In this document: one piece after another, positions 38,640-50,649 of the stretch
Position numbering within the stretch: position 1 is the first letter of the stretch
Layout of the letters: every line of letters starts with the position of its first letter
Assembly: GCF_029227915.1 (NCBI RefSeq)
Contig: NC_079889.1
Coordinates: 11,472,001 to 11,536,000, forward strand
From: Hydractinia symbiolongicarpus
Taxonomy: Eukaryota; Cnidaria; Hydrozoa; Anthoathecata; Hydractiniidae
Length of the DNA stretch: 64,000 nucleotides
Direction of reading: 5' to 3'
Notes under the pieces: generated by a model
Databases searched by the model: none
The model's input: only the letters and a program-made list of their open reading frames with translations
Told to the model about the DNA's origin: nothing
Position numbers and translations under genes: made by a program

Positions 38640-40190
38640 GTAAACATGTTCATTGTAAAGCAACAATGTTCATTGTAAAGTAGACATGTTCATTGTAAGG
38701 TAGACACATTCACTGTAGGGTGGATAGGTTTCCTGTATGGTAGACTTGTTCAGTGTGAGGCACGCGTGTTCATTGTAAGGCGTAATTGTTTAATCTAAGG
38801 TTAATATGTTCATTGTAAGGTACACATGTTCGCTGTAAGATAAGCATGTTTATTGTGGGAAACACGTGTTCACTGTGAAGCAACCATGTTCAATGTAAGG
38901 TACACATATTCATTGTAAGGTGCACATGTTCATTGTAAGGGAGACAAAGTCATTGGAGGGCAGACATGCTCCGTGTGCGGTAGGTTTGTTCGCTGTAAGG
39001 GATACGTGTTCATTGCTGGGTGTACATGGTTATTGCTAGGTACACGTGTTCACTGTAAGGTAACCATGTTTATTGTAGGGAAGGCGTATTCACAGTAAGG
39101 CAACCATGTTCATTGTAAGGTAGATATCTTCATTGTAAGCTACACATGCTCATTTTAAGGTCAAAATCATCATTGTAGGGCAGACTTGATAGCTGTTCCG
39201 TAGAATGGCACACTGTAAGATAAACATGTTCATTGTAAGGCACATTTGTTCATTGTAAGGGTCACTTGGTCATTGTCAGGCATACATGGTCATAGTAAGG
39301 TTAGAATGTTCATTATAAGTTAGACATTTTCAATATAAGGTATATATGTTTATTGTAAGGTACACATGTTTAATGTAAGGTAAACGAAGTCACTGTAGGA
39401 TAGACATGCTCCGTGTCAGGTACAATTGTTCACTGTAAAACAACAATTTTCATTGTAAAGTAGACATGTTCATTGTAAGGTAGAGATATCCATTGTAGGG
39501 AAGACTTGCTCCCTGCAACGTAGAGTAGTACACTGTACGCAATTGTTCATTCTAAGGTAGAGTGTCATTGTAAGGTAACCATGTTCGTTGTAAGTTACAC
39601 ATATTCCTTGAAAGGAAGACATTTTCATTGTAGGGTGGACAGGTTCCCTGCAATGTAAACTTATTCACTGAAAGCCAGACATTATCATTGTAAGGCACAG
39701 GTGTTCATTGTAGGGTATATATGATCATTGTAAGGTACCCACTTTCATTGTAAGGTAGACATGTTCACTGTAGGGTGGATAGATTTCCTGTATGGTAGAC
39801 ATGTTCAGTGTGAGGCATGCATGTTCATTGTATGGCGTAATTGTTCATTGTAAGGTAAGAATGTTCATTGTAAGGTACACATGTTCACTGTAAGTTGGGC
39901 ATGTTCATTGTAGCAAACACGTGTTCACTGTAGGGCAACCATGTTCATTGTAACGTACACATGTTCATTGTAAGGTAGACAAAGTCATTGTAGGGTAGAC
40001 ATGCTCCGTGTACGGTAGGCCTGTTCACTGTAAGGCAACCATGTTCAATGTAGGGTACACATTTTTATTGTAATGTACACATGTTCATTGTAAGGTAGAC
40101 AAAGTCGTTGTAGGATAGACATGCGCCGTGTAAGGTAGGCTTGTTCACTGTAAAGCAACAATGTTCATTGTAAAGTAGACATGTTCACTG
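38640..40190. repeat. Higher-order repeat block A, copy 2
   Basis: Second copy of 29,230-30,780, joined to block C copy 2 at about 40,190. Confidence 0.8.
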
Positions 40191-41170
40191 GAGGGTGGAT
40201 ATGTTTCCTGTATGGTAGACATTTTCAGTGTGAGGCACGCGTGTTCATTGTAAGGCGTAATTGTTCAGTCTAAGGTTAATATATTTATTGTAAGGTACAC
40301 ATGTTCGCTGTAAGTTAAGCATGTTCATTGTGGGAAACACGTGTTCACTGTAAAGCAACCATGTTCAATATAAGGTATACATATTCATTGTAAGGTACAC
40401 ATGTTCATTGTAAGGGAGGCAAAGTCATTGGAGGGCAGACATGCTCCGTGTGCGGTAGGCTTGTTCACTCTAAGGGACACATGTTCATTGCCGGGTGTAC
40501 ATGGTTAATGTTAGGTATACGTGTTCACTGTACAGTAACCATGTTTATTGTAGGGAAGACGTGTTCAAAGTAAGGCAACCACGTTCATTGTAAGGTAGAT
40601 ATCTTCATTGTAAGTTACACCTTCTCATTGTAAGGTAAAAATCTTAATTGTGGGGCAAACTTGCTCCCTGTAACGTAGACTGACACACTGTAACGTAAAC
40701 ATGTTCATTGTAATGCACATTTGTTCATTGTAAGAGACACTTGTTCATTGCGAGGTATATATGGTCATAGTAAGGTTAGCATGTTCATTGTACGGTGTAC
40801 ATTCTCATTATAAGGTACACATGTTCATTGTAACGTAGACAAAGTCATTGTAGGATAGACATGCTCCGTGTAAGGTAGGCTTCTTCACTGTAAAGCAACA
40901 ATGTTCATTGTAAAGTAGACATGTTCATTGCAAGGTAGAGATATCCATTGTAGGGTACACTGTAAGCTAAACATATTCATTGTAAAGCAGATATGTAGTT
41001 TTTATAGCTCAATTTTTCAATGTGAGGTAGCATGGTCATTGTAAGGTTACCATGTTCATTATAAGGTACAGATGTTTTTTTGGAGGCACATGAGTTCGAT
41101 ATCTAAAAATAAAAAGTCTAAAAACTCATTTTTAAGCCCATTTTTGAAATCTACATTTCAGCACAAAAAA

Positions 41171-42502
41171 ATGGCGGTGGGAAGACGTATTATTACTCGC
41201 TCCGTGAGTAGCTTGGATCATGAATGCTCTAATACCGAAAATTTGAATTCAAATATTGAAAGAGATGGCATTGTACTACCTGAAGATGAAACCATCGAAG
41301 TTGATGTAAATGGTGAGAATTTTGATTTAAGAAGTATGTTCGAAAAGTTTCAGTTGAGTATCACTAAAGACATACAAAAACTTAGAGAATCTCAACACTG
41401 CGAAAAATGGAAGTATTTGGAAACATGTATTCATGACCTCAAAGAGGAAAATATTGTTTTAAAATCTCAGTTACGGGAAATGACGAACTGTATGGAAATT
41501 TACATGAAATGTTTCGAACATTTTAAACTGGAAAATCATTGTTCCGTGACGGGGTTAATTTCCTCTACAGATACAAACTCACGCAAGTTCACAGACTATT
41601 CAAAAATTGCGTCAGTCCCAGATGATCAATTTATCATAGATTCAAAAGATCGATCATCGTCTTCTTTATCAAACTTATCACCAATTTGTATTGCTACAAA
41701 CACGTCTGATGATCCTCTTAATGACTCTATCGAAAATTCTCTTGATACAGAAATAAACAACATTTCTATACACCAATCATCATTTTCTTCAGCTAAGAAC
41801 AGTGAGAGAAAACAATCATTATCTAAACAGCTATTTGAAATTAGAAATGCACAGAAAAGAAAATTTATTATATGGAAAAAAAACCAAAAGTCGTTAAAAG
41901 ATAGATTAGAAAAACTTGCTGGCTATAACAACCTTCCGACCATTACGAATCATGAAGCTTGCAGAACTACAGGCGATGAAACCATTCCTGCCGAATCAAA
42001 CAGCGTAACTTGTATTGTGGGAGATAGCATGTTAAAGCATGTCTCACACTGGAAAATTAACAACAAATTGACATCAAAGCAAAAAATAATTGTCAAGTCA
42101 TTTTCTGGTGCAAAAACGGCGCACATGGTAAATTATTTGAAACCAACGCTGGACGAAGTTAATCCTGATCATTTAATTATTCATATTGGAACGAACGATT
42201 TACCGTCTAACGAAACTCCTAAAAATATTGCTTCAAAAATTGTAAATATGACAACTGAAGTTATTACGGGAAAAAACATGATTGTTTCAGTTTCTGAAAT
42301 AATAACGAGGGATGATAAATTGAAAATGAAGGCGGGTTATGTAAACAGTTTTTTACGTGAATTATGTATTCAACGAAACATTGGCTTTATACAGCATAAC
42401 AACATCACGTGTAATCATCTCAATGCCAGTAAGCTTCATTTAAACAAACAAGGGACAAAAAATCTAATTATAAACCTCACCGGACATTTAGAAAAATACT
42501 GA
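41171..42502 (+). CDS. Retrotransposon ORF1: coiled coil plus SGNH esterase-like domain
   Basis: 443 residues from MAVGRRIITRSVSSLD. An upstream ATG at 41072 lies in satellite sequence and is disregarded. Residues about 50-120 are charged and likely helical or coiled coil (FQLSITKDIQKLRESQ, DLKEENIVLKSQLREM). The last third resembles SGNH/GDSL hydrolases: CIVGDSMLKHV (block with the nucleophile Ser), HIGTNDL (Asn block) and KLHLNKQG (His block, where the usual preceding Asp is replaced). Esterase-type ORF1 proteins occur in CR1-group elements, where they are thought to act in RNP formation or membrane and lipid interaction. It ends at TGA 42500-42502, and the following sequence stays open in the same frame. 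Confidence 0.82.
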   Translation: MAVGRRIITRSVSSLDHECSNTENLNSNIERDGIVLPEDETIEVDVNGENFDLRSMFEKFQLSITKDIQKLRESQHCEKWKYLETCIHDLKEENIVLKSQLREMTNCMEIYMKCFEHFKLENHCSVTGLISSTDTNSRKFTDYSKIASVPDDQFIIDSKDRSSSSLSNLSPICIATNTSDDPLNDSIENSLDTEINNISIHQSSFSSAKNSERKQSLSKQLFEIRNAQKRKFIIWKKNQKSLKDRLEKLAGYNNLPTITNHEACRTTGDETIPAESNSVTCIVGDSMLKHVSHWKINNKLTSKQKIIVKSFSGAKTAHMVNYLKPTLDEVNPDHLIIHIGTNDLPSNETPKNIASKIVNMTTEVITGKNMIVSVSEIITRDDKLKMKAGYVNSFLRELCIQRNIGFIQHNNITCNHLNASKLHLNKQGTKNLIINLTGHLEKY

Positions 42503-43837
42503 CAAGTCGAGCATGGATCCAACGTTTCGTCAGAACAACAAATTATAGTGGCTGACGATTGCGCGCTATTAAACATAAAAAAATTGCACCCCACAAAATT
42601 ATTGATCGGACATCTAAATATAAATTCACTTAGAAGCAAAGTACTATCCTTACAGGAGGTTGTCAAGGATCATTTGGACATTCTGCTGATATCTGAATCG
42701 AAACTTGATCAATCGTTTACCGATGCTTCAATTGCCTTAAATGGTTTCAAACGTCCCTATCGAAGAGACCGAAACAAAAATGGCGGGGGATTGGTTTTGT
42801 ATGTTAATTGCGAAATAATTAGTAATGCTATAAAACTCCCTTCTTTACCTGAAGATATCGAAATAGTTGGGATCGAAGTTATCCTTCGTGCACAAAAATG
42901 GCCCGTACTGGGCATTTACAAACCACCCAATCAACGCTGCGATTATTTTCTTGAAAACCTTGGTAAAGTCCTAGATTCGTTTCATTACGAAAATTGTATA
43001 ATAATGGGCGACTTCAACAGCCACGAATCCGAATTATCAATCTTAAAAACTCACTATAATCTTTCAAACTTAATTGATTCACCAACTTGTTACAAGAACC
43101 CTGCGAACCCATCCTGTATTGATCATATATGGGTTTCTGACAAGAAAAGGTTCACAAATAGCTGTGCAATAGAGACAGGACTGTCCGATTGGCACAAACT
43201 CACTGTGACTGTTATAAAAGCGGAGATGCCAAAAAAGAAACCCCGCATTATAAAGTACAGGTCTATAAAAAACTTCAATAAATCCGAATTCCAAAAAGAC
43301 CTTACTAAGTCAATGGAGTTACAGGAAGTGAATTTCGCAAACCTCGATACAGCTTTTAAGAATGTAATTGAAAAACATATGCCAGTGAAGCAAAAGATGG
43401 TTAGAAACAATCATGCACCATTTATTACGAAGAGAGTACGCAAAGAAATTATGATAAGAAGTAGAAAAAGAAACGTATATAATTCGAATCCAACTGCTGA
43501 AAATTGGAACTCTTTTCGAATTCAAAGGAATAAGTGTGCAAAGATTGTCAGAGATGCAAGAAAGAATTATTACAGAAAACTTGACGTGTCGAAAGTTCGA
43601 GACAACAAAGCATTTTGGAAAATCGTGAAACCAAATTTCTCCAAGAAAGCAATCAAGGAAAATATAACTTCGTTAGTCGAAGATGATGCTGTTTTACGAA
43701 ATAAAGTTGAAATTGCAAACGTCATGAATGATTATTTCGTAAATATCACAAGATCACTGAATGTAAACAACATCCCTGAAAACAATCCAGGAACAGCTGA
43801 TGATTGCTCTCGTACCGAGGTTGATGCAATTATTTAA
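42503..43837 (+). pseudogene. Retrotransposon ORF2, endonuclease part
   Basis: In frame with ORF1. It contains apurinic-endonuclease-like motifs: HLNINSLRSK, LLISESKLDQ, YRRDRNKNGGGLVLYV, MGDFNSHES and LSDWHKLTV. There is no ATG before the domain; the first in-frame Met is in MGDFNSHE, well inside it. Expression therefore needs read-through of the ORF1 TGA, reinitiation at a non-AUG codon, or an ancestral sense codon. The frame stops at TAA 43835-43837, between VDAII and SFKEHPSI, where the protein should run on into RT, so this TAA looks like a disabling point mutation. The enzyme nicks target DNA to prime reverse transcription. Confidence 0.82.
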
Positions 43838-45475
43838 AGTTTCAAAGAACATCCGAGCATAAAAAATATCAAATCAAAATTCTCCAAAAGTGCTGACATG
43901 GACGAAATGAAATTCTGTCATGTTTCTGTTGAAAAATTAAAACTTTATATTGGTTCTTTAAAAAGTGGCAAGGCTTGTCCAGAGGGAGACATACCTGCAG
44001 ATCTTCTCAAAGCTCACGCAAATGTTTTTGTTAAGCAGTTGAGTCACTGTTTTAATGACTCAGTAGATAGGTGCATCTTTCCTGAGTCTTTGAAATTTGC
44101 GGATGTGTCTCCACTCTACAAAGCAAAGTCTAGGGTCTGCAAAGAAAATTATCTACCAGTTAGTAAACTGCCAAACATGGCTAAGGTGTTTGAAAAAATC
44201 TTATTTGAACAGATAAGTGAGTTCATGGAGGGGAAAATGTCCCCTATATTGTCTGGATTCAGGAAAGGATACAGTAGCCAACATGCTCTTTTAAATCTAA
44301 TGTGCTTTCTTCAAAGAAAGTTAGACTCTAAAAAGTGTGTTGCTGCCTTGCTCATGGATCTAAGCAAGGCTTTTGACTGTATTAACCACAAGCTACTTAT
44401 TGCTAAGCTTCATGCTTATGGATTTTCTTCTAGTGCATTATCTTTTATTTGGAGCTATTTAAAGCAGCGCTTTCAGAGAGTAGGTATTGATGGGGTTTTT
44501 GGTTGTTGGAAGGAAATTTTTTCTGGTATACCACAGGGGTCAATTTTGGGGCCGTTACTGTTTAACATATTTTTAAATGATTTTCTTTTTCAATATGACG
44601 TGAATATGCCGCCCTGCTCTGATATTCTAGTGTGTAACTATGCTGACGATAATACGTTTTGTGCATCAGCTGAAACCTTTCACGAAGTAAAATATATGTT
44701 AGAACAACTTTTTAGGTCAGCAGCTTTATGGTTTTCCGATAATGGCTTGCAATTAAACGCAAGCAAATGCGATTTTATAATATTCGGAAAGCCAGAAAGT
44801 CCACAAATCCGGCATTTAAATTTAAATGGAGCAATTTTATCTGCATCCAAATGTGTAAAGCTTCTTGGTATTAAATTTGACAGTCAACTTACTTTTGCAG
44901 ATCATATAAACACACTGTGCAAAAGAGCTAGCTGTAAATCTAATGCCCTGAAGAGAATTTCCTGGATTGTTGATAATAAACAGAAAAGTTTATTATATGC
45001 AACATTCATAGCATCTGAGTTCAATTATTGTCCTTTAGTCTGGGGATTTAATAGCAGGAAATCTATTTCAAAGGTGGATAGAGTTTTAAAAAGGGCAAGG
45101 TCTCATTCTAAAGTGGAATCCATTTCTTCTACGAAAAGAATTCATATGCAACATTGTAGACAATTACTAAAAGAGGTCTACAAGACGAAATGGAAATTGA
45201 ATCCTTCCTACATGGAAGGTGTGTTTCAGTTTAGAAATGATACTGGATATAATTTAAGGTCATCAAGTGCTTTAGTTAGACCTAGAATAAAATCTTCAAA
45301 ATATGGGCTGCAAACATTTGGATATATAGCCTCCCAATTATGGAATTCTCTTCCTGATGAAATCAAATCTGCAGAGTCTTTGGTCAAATTCTGTAGAGCT
45401 ATGGGCGAATTTTCTTCTTTCCAATGCAAATGTCGGATCTGTGCAGAATACATAATTAATTTAGGGATTATTTAA
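43838..45475 (+). pseudogene. Retrotransposon ORF2, reverse transcriptase part
   Basis: Same frame as the endonuclease, resuming after the TAA; the first ATG is at 43898. RT motifs in order: KFADVSPLYKAKSR, GFRKGYSSQHALLNL, ALLMDLSKAFDCINHKLL, SGIPQGSILGPLLFNIFLND and catalytic NYADDNTF. Then come LGIKFDSQLTFADHI, the thumb, and NLRSSS...SLPDEIKSAESLVKF near the end. The C-terminus is Cys-containing (FQCKCRICAEY). All catalytic residues look intact; the only lesion seen is the upstream nonsense codon. Function: target-primed reverse transcription of the element RNA. Confidence 0.88.
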
Positions 45476-45686
45476 TTTTTCGTTTAAACAGTCGATTTTA
45501 ATTAGTCTTAATAGACTAACCATCTTCTCCAGTAGAGTCTTTCATGTTTTTCCGCCAAAAAGCTTCCGGATTGATTCTACTAGAGAAATGGTATTTTATT
45601 ATTATATATTATTAGTTTTTTTATTAGTATATTTTATTAGTATATTTTAAATCTTTTGTACATTATCGACTATAAATAAAGCAATC

Positions 45687-45706
45687 TATCTATCTATCTA
45701 TCTATC
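45687..45706 (+). repeat. (TATC)n tail of the retrotransposon
   Basis: About five TATC units close the element right before satellite sequence resumes with ACGTAACC. CR1/L2-type elements end in short tandem repeats rather than poly(A). Confidence 0.85.
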
Positions 45707-46079
45707 ACGTAACCATGTTCGTTGTAAGGGACACATGTGCATTTTAAGGTACACATGTTCATTGTAAGGCACACAAAGCCATTGTTGGGTAGACATGCTC
45801 CGTGTACCCATGGCTTGTTCACTGTAAGGTAACCATGTTTATTGTGAGGGACACATGTTCATTGCCGAGTGTGCATGTTCATTGCTAGGTACAATTGTTC
45901 ACTGCAAGGCAACCATGTTCATTGTAAGGTAGAGATATTCATTGCAAGGTAGTCACGCTCCCTGTAACATACACCGGTACACTATAAGATAAACATGTTC
46001 ATTCTAAGACACATATGTTCTCTTTAAGGGTCAATTATTCATTGTAAGGTAGACATTTTCATTGGAGGGTATACATGTT

Positions 46080-48480
46080 CATTATAAGGTACACATTTTC
46101 ACATTAAGGTATACATGATTGTATGGTAGACTTGTTCAGTGTGAGGCACGCGTGTTCATTGTAAGGCGTAATTGTTTAATCTAAGATTAATATGTTCATT
46201 GTAAGGTACACATGTTCGCTGTAAGATAAGCATGTTTATTGTGGGAAACACGTGTTCACTGTGAAGCAACCATGTTCAATGTAAGGTACACATATTCATT
46301 GTAAGGTACACATGTTCATTGTAAGGGAGACAAAGTCATTGGAGGGTAGACATGCTCCGTGTGCGGTAGGTTTGTTTACTGTAAGGGATACGTGTTCATT
46401 GCTGGGTGTACATGGTTATTGTTAGGTACACGTGTTCACTGTAAGGTAACCATGTATATTGTAGGGAAGGTGTATTCACAGTAAGGCAACCATGGTCATT
46501 GTAAGGTAGATATCTTCATTGTAAGGTACACATGTTCAATGTAAGGTAAACGAAGTCACTGTAGGATAGACATGCTCCGTGTCAGGTACGATTGTTCACT
46601 GTAAAACAACAATTTTCATTGTAAAGTAGACATGTTCATTGTAAGGTAGAGATATCCATTGTAGGGAAGACTTGCTCCCTGCAACGTAGAGTAGTACACT
46701 GTACGCAATTGTTCATTCTAAGGTAGAGTGTCATTGTAAGGTAACCATATTTGTTGTAAGTTACACATATTCCTTGTAAGGTAGACATGTTCATTGTAGG
46801 GTGGACAGGTTCCCTGCAATGTAAACTTATTCACTGAAAGCCAGACATTATCATTGTAAGGCACAGGTGTTCATTGTAGGGTATATATGATCATTGTAAG
46901 GTACCCACTTTCATTGTAAGGTAGACATGTTCACTGTAGGGTGGATAGGTTTCCTGTATGGTAGACATGTTCAGTGTGAGGCATGCATGTTCCTTGTATG
47001 GCGTAATTGTTCATTGTAAGGCGTAATTGTTTATTCTAAGGTAAACATGTTCATTGTAAGGTACACATGTTTACTGTAAGGTAGGCATGTTCATTGTAGA
47101 AAGCACGTGTCCACTGTAAGTCAACCATGTTCATTGTAATGTGGACATGTTCATTGTGAGGTAGAGATAATCATTGTAGGGTAGACTTGCCGCCTGTAAC
47201 GTAGACCGGTACACTGTAAGGTATACATGTTCATTGTAAAGCAGATATGTTCATTTTCAGATTCAATTTTTCATTGTAAGGTGGACATGTTCATTGTAGG
47301 GTGGACAGGTTGCTGAAGGCAAGGGTTAGGGTTAGGGTTACGGTTAGGGTTAGGATTAGGGTTAGGTAACATTGTAAGGCACAAGTGTTCATTGTAGGTT
47401 ATACTTGTTCATTGTAAGGTACCCATTTTCATTGTCAGGCAGACATGTTCACTGCAGAGTGGATAGGTTTCTTGTGTGGTAGACATGTTCAGTGTGAGGC
47501 ATGCATGTTCATTGTATGGCGTAATTGTTCATTGTAAGGCGTAATTGTTCATTCTAAGGTTAATGTTCATTGTAAGGTACACATGTTCACTGTAAGATAA
47601 GCACGTTCATTGTGGGAAACACGTGTTTACTGTAAAGCAACCATTTTCAATGAAAGGCACACATATTCATTGTAAGGTACACATGTTCATTGTAAGGTAG
47701 ACAAATCATTGGAGGGTAGACATGCTCCGTGTACGGTAGGCATGTTCACTGTAAGGGACACATGTTCATTGCCGGGTGCAATTGGTTATTGTTTGGTACA
47801 CGTGTTTACTGTGAGGTAACCATGTTTATTGTAGGGAAGACGTGTTCACAGTAGGGCAACCATGTTCATTGTAAGGTAGATATCTTCATTGTAAGGTAGA
47901 GCATTTAGGGCAGACTTGCTCCCTGTTACGTAGACTGCCACACTGTAAGAAAAACATGTTCATTGTCAGGCACATTTGTTCATTGTGAGGGTTACTTGTT
48001 CATTGTGAGGTATACATGGTCATAGTAAGGATAGCATGTTCATTTTAAGATACACACTTTCAATATAAAGTACATATATTAATTGTAAAGTACACATGTT
48101 CAATGTAAGGTAGACAAAGCCACTGTAGGATAGACATGCTCGTGTAAGGTAGGCCTGTTTACTGTAAGGCAACAATAATCATTGTAAAGTAGACTTGATC
48201 ATTGTAAGGTAGAGATATCCATTCTAGGGTAGACTTGCTCCCTGTAACGTAGGCTGGTACACTGTAAGATAAAGATATTCTTGTAAGGTAAACATGCTCA
48301 TTGTAAGGCAGATATATAGTTGTTATACGTCAGTTTCTCATTGTGAGGTAACATGGTCATTGTAAGGTTACCATGTTCATTGTAAGGTACACATACTCCT
48401 TGTAAGGTAGACTCGTTTATTGTAGGGTTGTCAGGTTCGCTGTAAAGTAGACTGGGTCACTGTAAGTTACACATGTTCAT
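46080..48480. repeat. Higher-order repeat block D, copy 2
   Basis: Counterpart of 33,290-36,200, without the extra 0.5 kb, and carrying the second TTAGGG block. Confidence 0.78.
47323..47366 (+). repeat. Interstitial telomeric block in the array, copy 2
   Basis: Same 44 bp as at 35037-35080, with the same variant units, so it was copied along with its flanking monomers rather than gained independently. Confidence 0.92.
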
Positions 48481-50614
48481 TATCAGGTACACATGTAGGT
48501 AGACAGGAACATTGCAAGGTACACATTTTCATTGTAATGTAGACATGTTTATTGTAAGGTGGACAGGTTCCCTGTAAGGTAAACTTGTTCACTGATAGCC
48601 AGACATTATCATTGTAAGGCACAAGTGTTTATTGTAGGGTATACATGTTCATTGTAAGGTACCCAATTTCATTATAAGGTGGACATGTTCACTTTAGGGT
48701 GGATAGGTTTCCTGTATGGTAGACATGCTTAGTGTGAGGCACGCATGTTCATTGTAAGGCGTAACTGTTCATTCTAAGGTCAATATGTTTAATGTAAGGT
48801 ACACATGTTCACGGTAAGATAAGCATGTTCATTGTGGAGAACACGTACTCACTGTAAGGCAACCATGTTCATTGTAAGGTACACATATTAGGATAGACAT
48901 GCTCCATGTAAGGTAGGTTTGTTCACGGTAAGAACACGTGTTCATTGCCGGGTGTACAAGGTTATTGTAAGGTACACATGTTTATTGTAACGTAGACTAG
49001 TACACTGTAAGGTAAACATGTTCATTGTAAAGTAGACATATTCATTGTAAGGCAGATATGTAGTTTTTATAGGTCAATTTTTTAATGTGAGGTAACATGG
49101 TCATTGTAAGGTTACTATGTTTATTGTAAGGTAGACATGTTTATTATAAGGTGGACAGGTTCCCTGTAAAGTAAACTGTTTCACTGAAAGTCAGACATTA
49201 TCATTGTAAGGTACACATGCACGTACACATGTTCATTGTAACGTACACATTTTCATTGTAAAGTAGACATGTTCACTGTAGGGTGGATATGTTTCCTGTT
49301 TGGTAGACATGTTCAGTGTGAGAAACGTGTGCTCATTGTAGGGCGTAATTGTTCATTCTAAGGTTAATGTGTTTATTGTAAGGTACACATGTTCGCTGTA
49401 AGATAAGCATGTTCATTGTGGGAAACATGTCTTCACTGTAAAGCAACCATGTTCAATGTAAGGTACACATATTCATTGTAAGGTACACATGTTCATTGTA
49501 AAGGAGACAAAGTCATTGGAGGGCAGACATGCTCCGTGTGCGGTAGGTTTGTTCACTGAAAAGGACACGTGTTCATTGCTGGGTGTACATGGTTATTGTT
49601 GGGTACAAGTGTTCACTGTAAAGTAACCATGTTTATTGTAGGGAAGACGTGTTCTCAGTAACGTAACCATGTTCAAGGCGGACGTAAAAATGTTCATTGT
49701 AAAGTACACAGGTTCACTGAAAGTTTGGCATTTTCATTCTAGCAAACACGTGTTCACTGTAAGGCAATCATGTTCATTGTAACGTACACATGTTCATTGT
49801 AAGGTAGACAAAGTCATTGTAGGGTAGACATGCCCCGTGTACGGTAGGCTTGTTCACTCTAAGGGATACATGTTCATTGTCGGGTGTACATGGTTAATGT
49901 TAGGTATACGTGTTCACTGTACGGTAACCATGTTTATTGTAGGGATGACATGTCCAAAGTAAGGCAACCACGTTCATTGTAAGGTAGATATCTTCATTGT
50001 TAGTTACACCTGCTCATTGTGAGGTAGAAATTAAAATTGTGGGACATACTTGCTCCCTGTAACGTAGACTGACAAACTGTAAGGTACAAATGTTCATTGT
50101 AATGCACATTTGTTCATTGTAAGGATCACTTGTTCATTGTGAGGTATACATGGTCATAGTAAGGTTAGCATGGTCATTGTACCGTGTACATTCTTATTAT
50201 AAGGTACATATCTTCATTTTAAGTTAGAAAAAGTCATTGTAGGATAGACATGCTCCGTGTAAGATAGTCTTGTTCACTGTAAGGCAACCATGTTCATTGT
50301 AAAGTATACTTGTTCATTGTAAGGTAGAGATATTCATTGTAGGGTAGACTTGCTCCCTGTAACGTAGACCGGTACACTGTAAGGTAAACATATTTTTGTA
50401 AGGTAAAGATGTTCATTGTAAGGCACATTTGTTCATTGTAAAGGTCACTTGGTCGTTGTGAGGTATACATGGTCATAGCTAGGTTAGCATGTTCATTATA
50501 TGGTACACATTTTCATTGTGAGGTACACATGTTCCTTGTAAGTTACACATGTTCATTGTAAGGTACACATAATCCTTGTAAGGCAGACATGTTCATTGTA
50601 GGTTGTACAGGTTC

Positions 50615-50649
50615 CCTGTACATGTACAGGTTCCCTGTACATGTACAGG
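50615..50649. repeat. Double 16-bp palindrome, copy 1
   Basis: CCTGTACATGTACAGG, a perfect palindrome, occurs twice 19 bp apart (50615-50630 and 50634-50649). Further copies are at 52753-52787 and 55934-55968. Confidence 0.85.

Larger units (their letters stand above)
28775..41103. repeat. 20-bp minisatellite array, left part
   Basis: Over 12 kb of diverged head-to-tail copies of a 20-bp unit, consensus TTCATTGTAAGGTACACATG. Common variants replace the middle with GGTAGACATG, AGGCAACCATG or GGTAGAGATA, or the start with CTCCGTG, TTCCCTG or TTCACTG. The order of variants is itself repeated over hundreds of bases, so it is a higher-order array. The left boundary with unique DNA is near 28,775. 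The segment is cut at 41,103 by a retrotransposon insertion. Open frames inside it are by-products of the repeat. Confidence 0.95.
41104..45706 (+). mobile_element. CR1/L2-like non-LTR retrotransposon, near full length
   Basis: A 4.6-kb insertion in the minisatellite. It has a short 5' leader (67 bp), an esterase-like ORF1, an endonuclease, a reverse transcriptase, a 3' UTR with two small hairpins (45502-45519 and 45526-45586), AATAAA at 45675-45680 and a (TATC)n tail. The tail of microsatellite repeats instead of poly(A) and the NYADDNTF RT motif fit the CR1/L2/jockey group. The target reads GATATC/ACGTAACC uninterrupted at 33,235-33,248. No long target-site duplication is present; TATC at the junction overlaps the tail. 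The continuous reading frame with only two stops suggests recent insertion. Confidence 0.9.

Noticed and set aside
28775-41103. Possible CRISPR-like array
   Set aside because: Units are contiguous with no unique spacers, the period is 20 bp, and the genome is eukaryotic; it is a minisatellite.
41072-41170. Upstream ATG extending retrotransposon ORF1 by 33 codons
   Set aside because: These codons lie mostly in satellite DNA flanking the insertion, which begins at 41,104, so they are not part of the element's protein.
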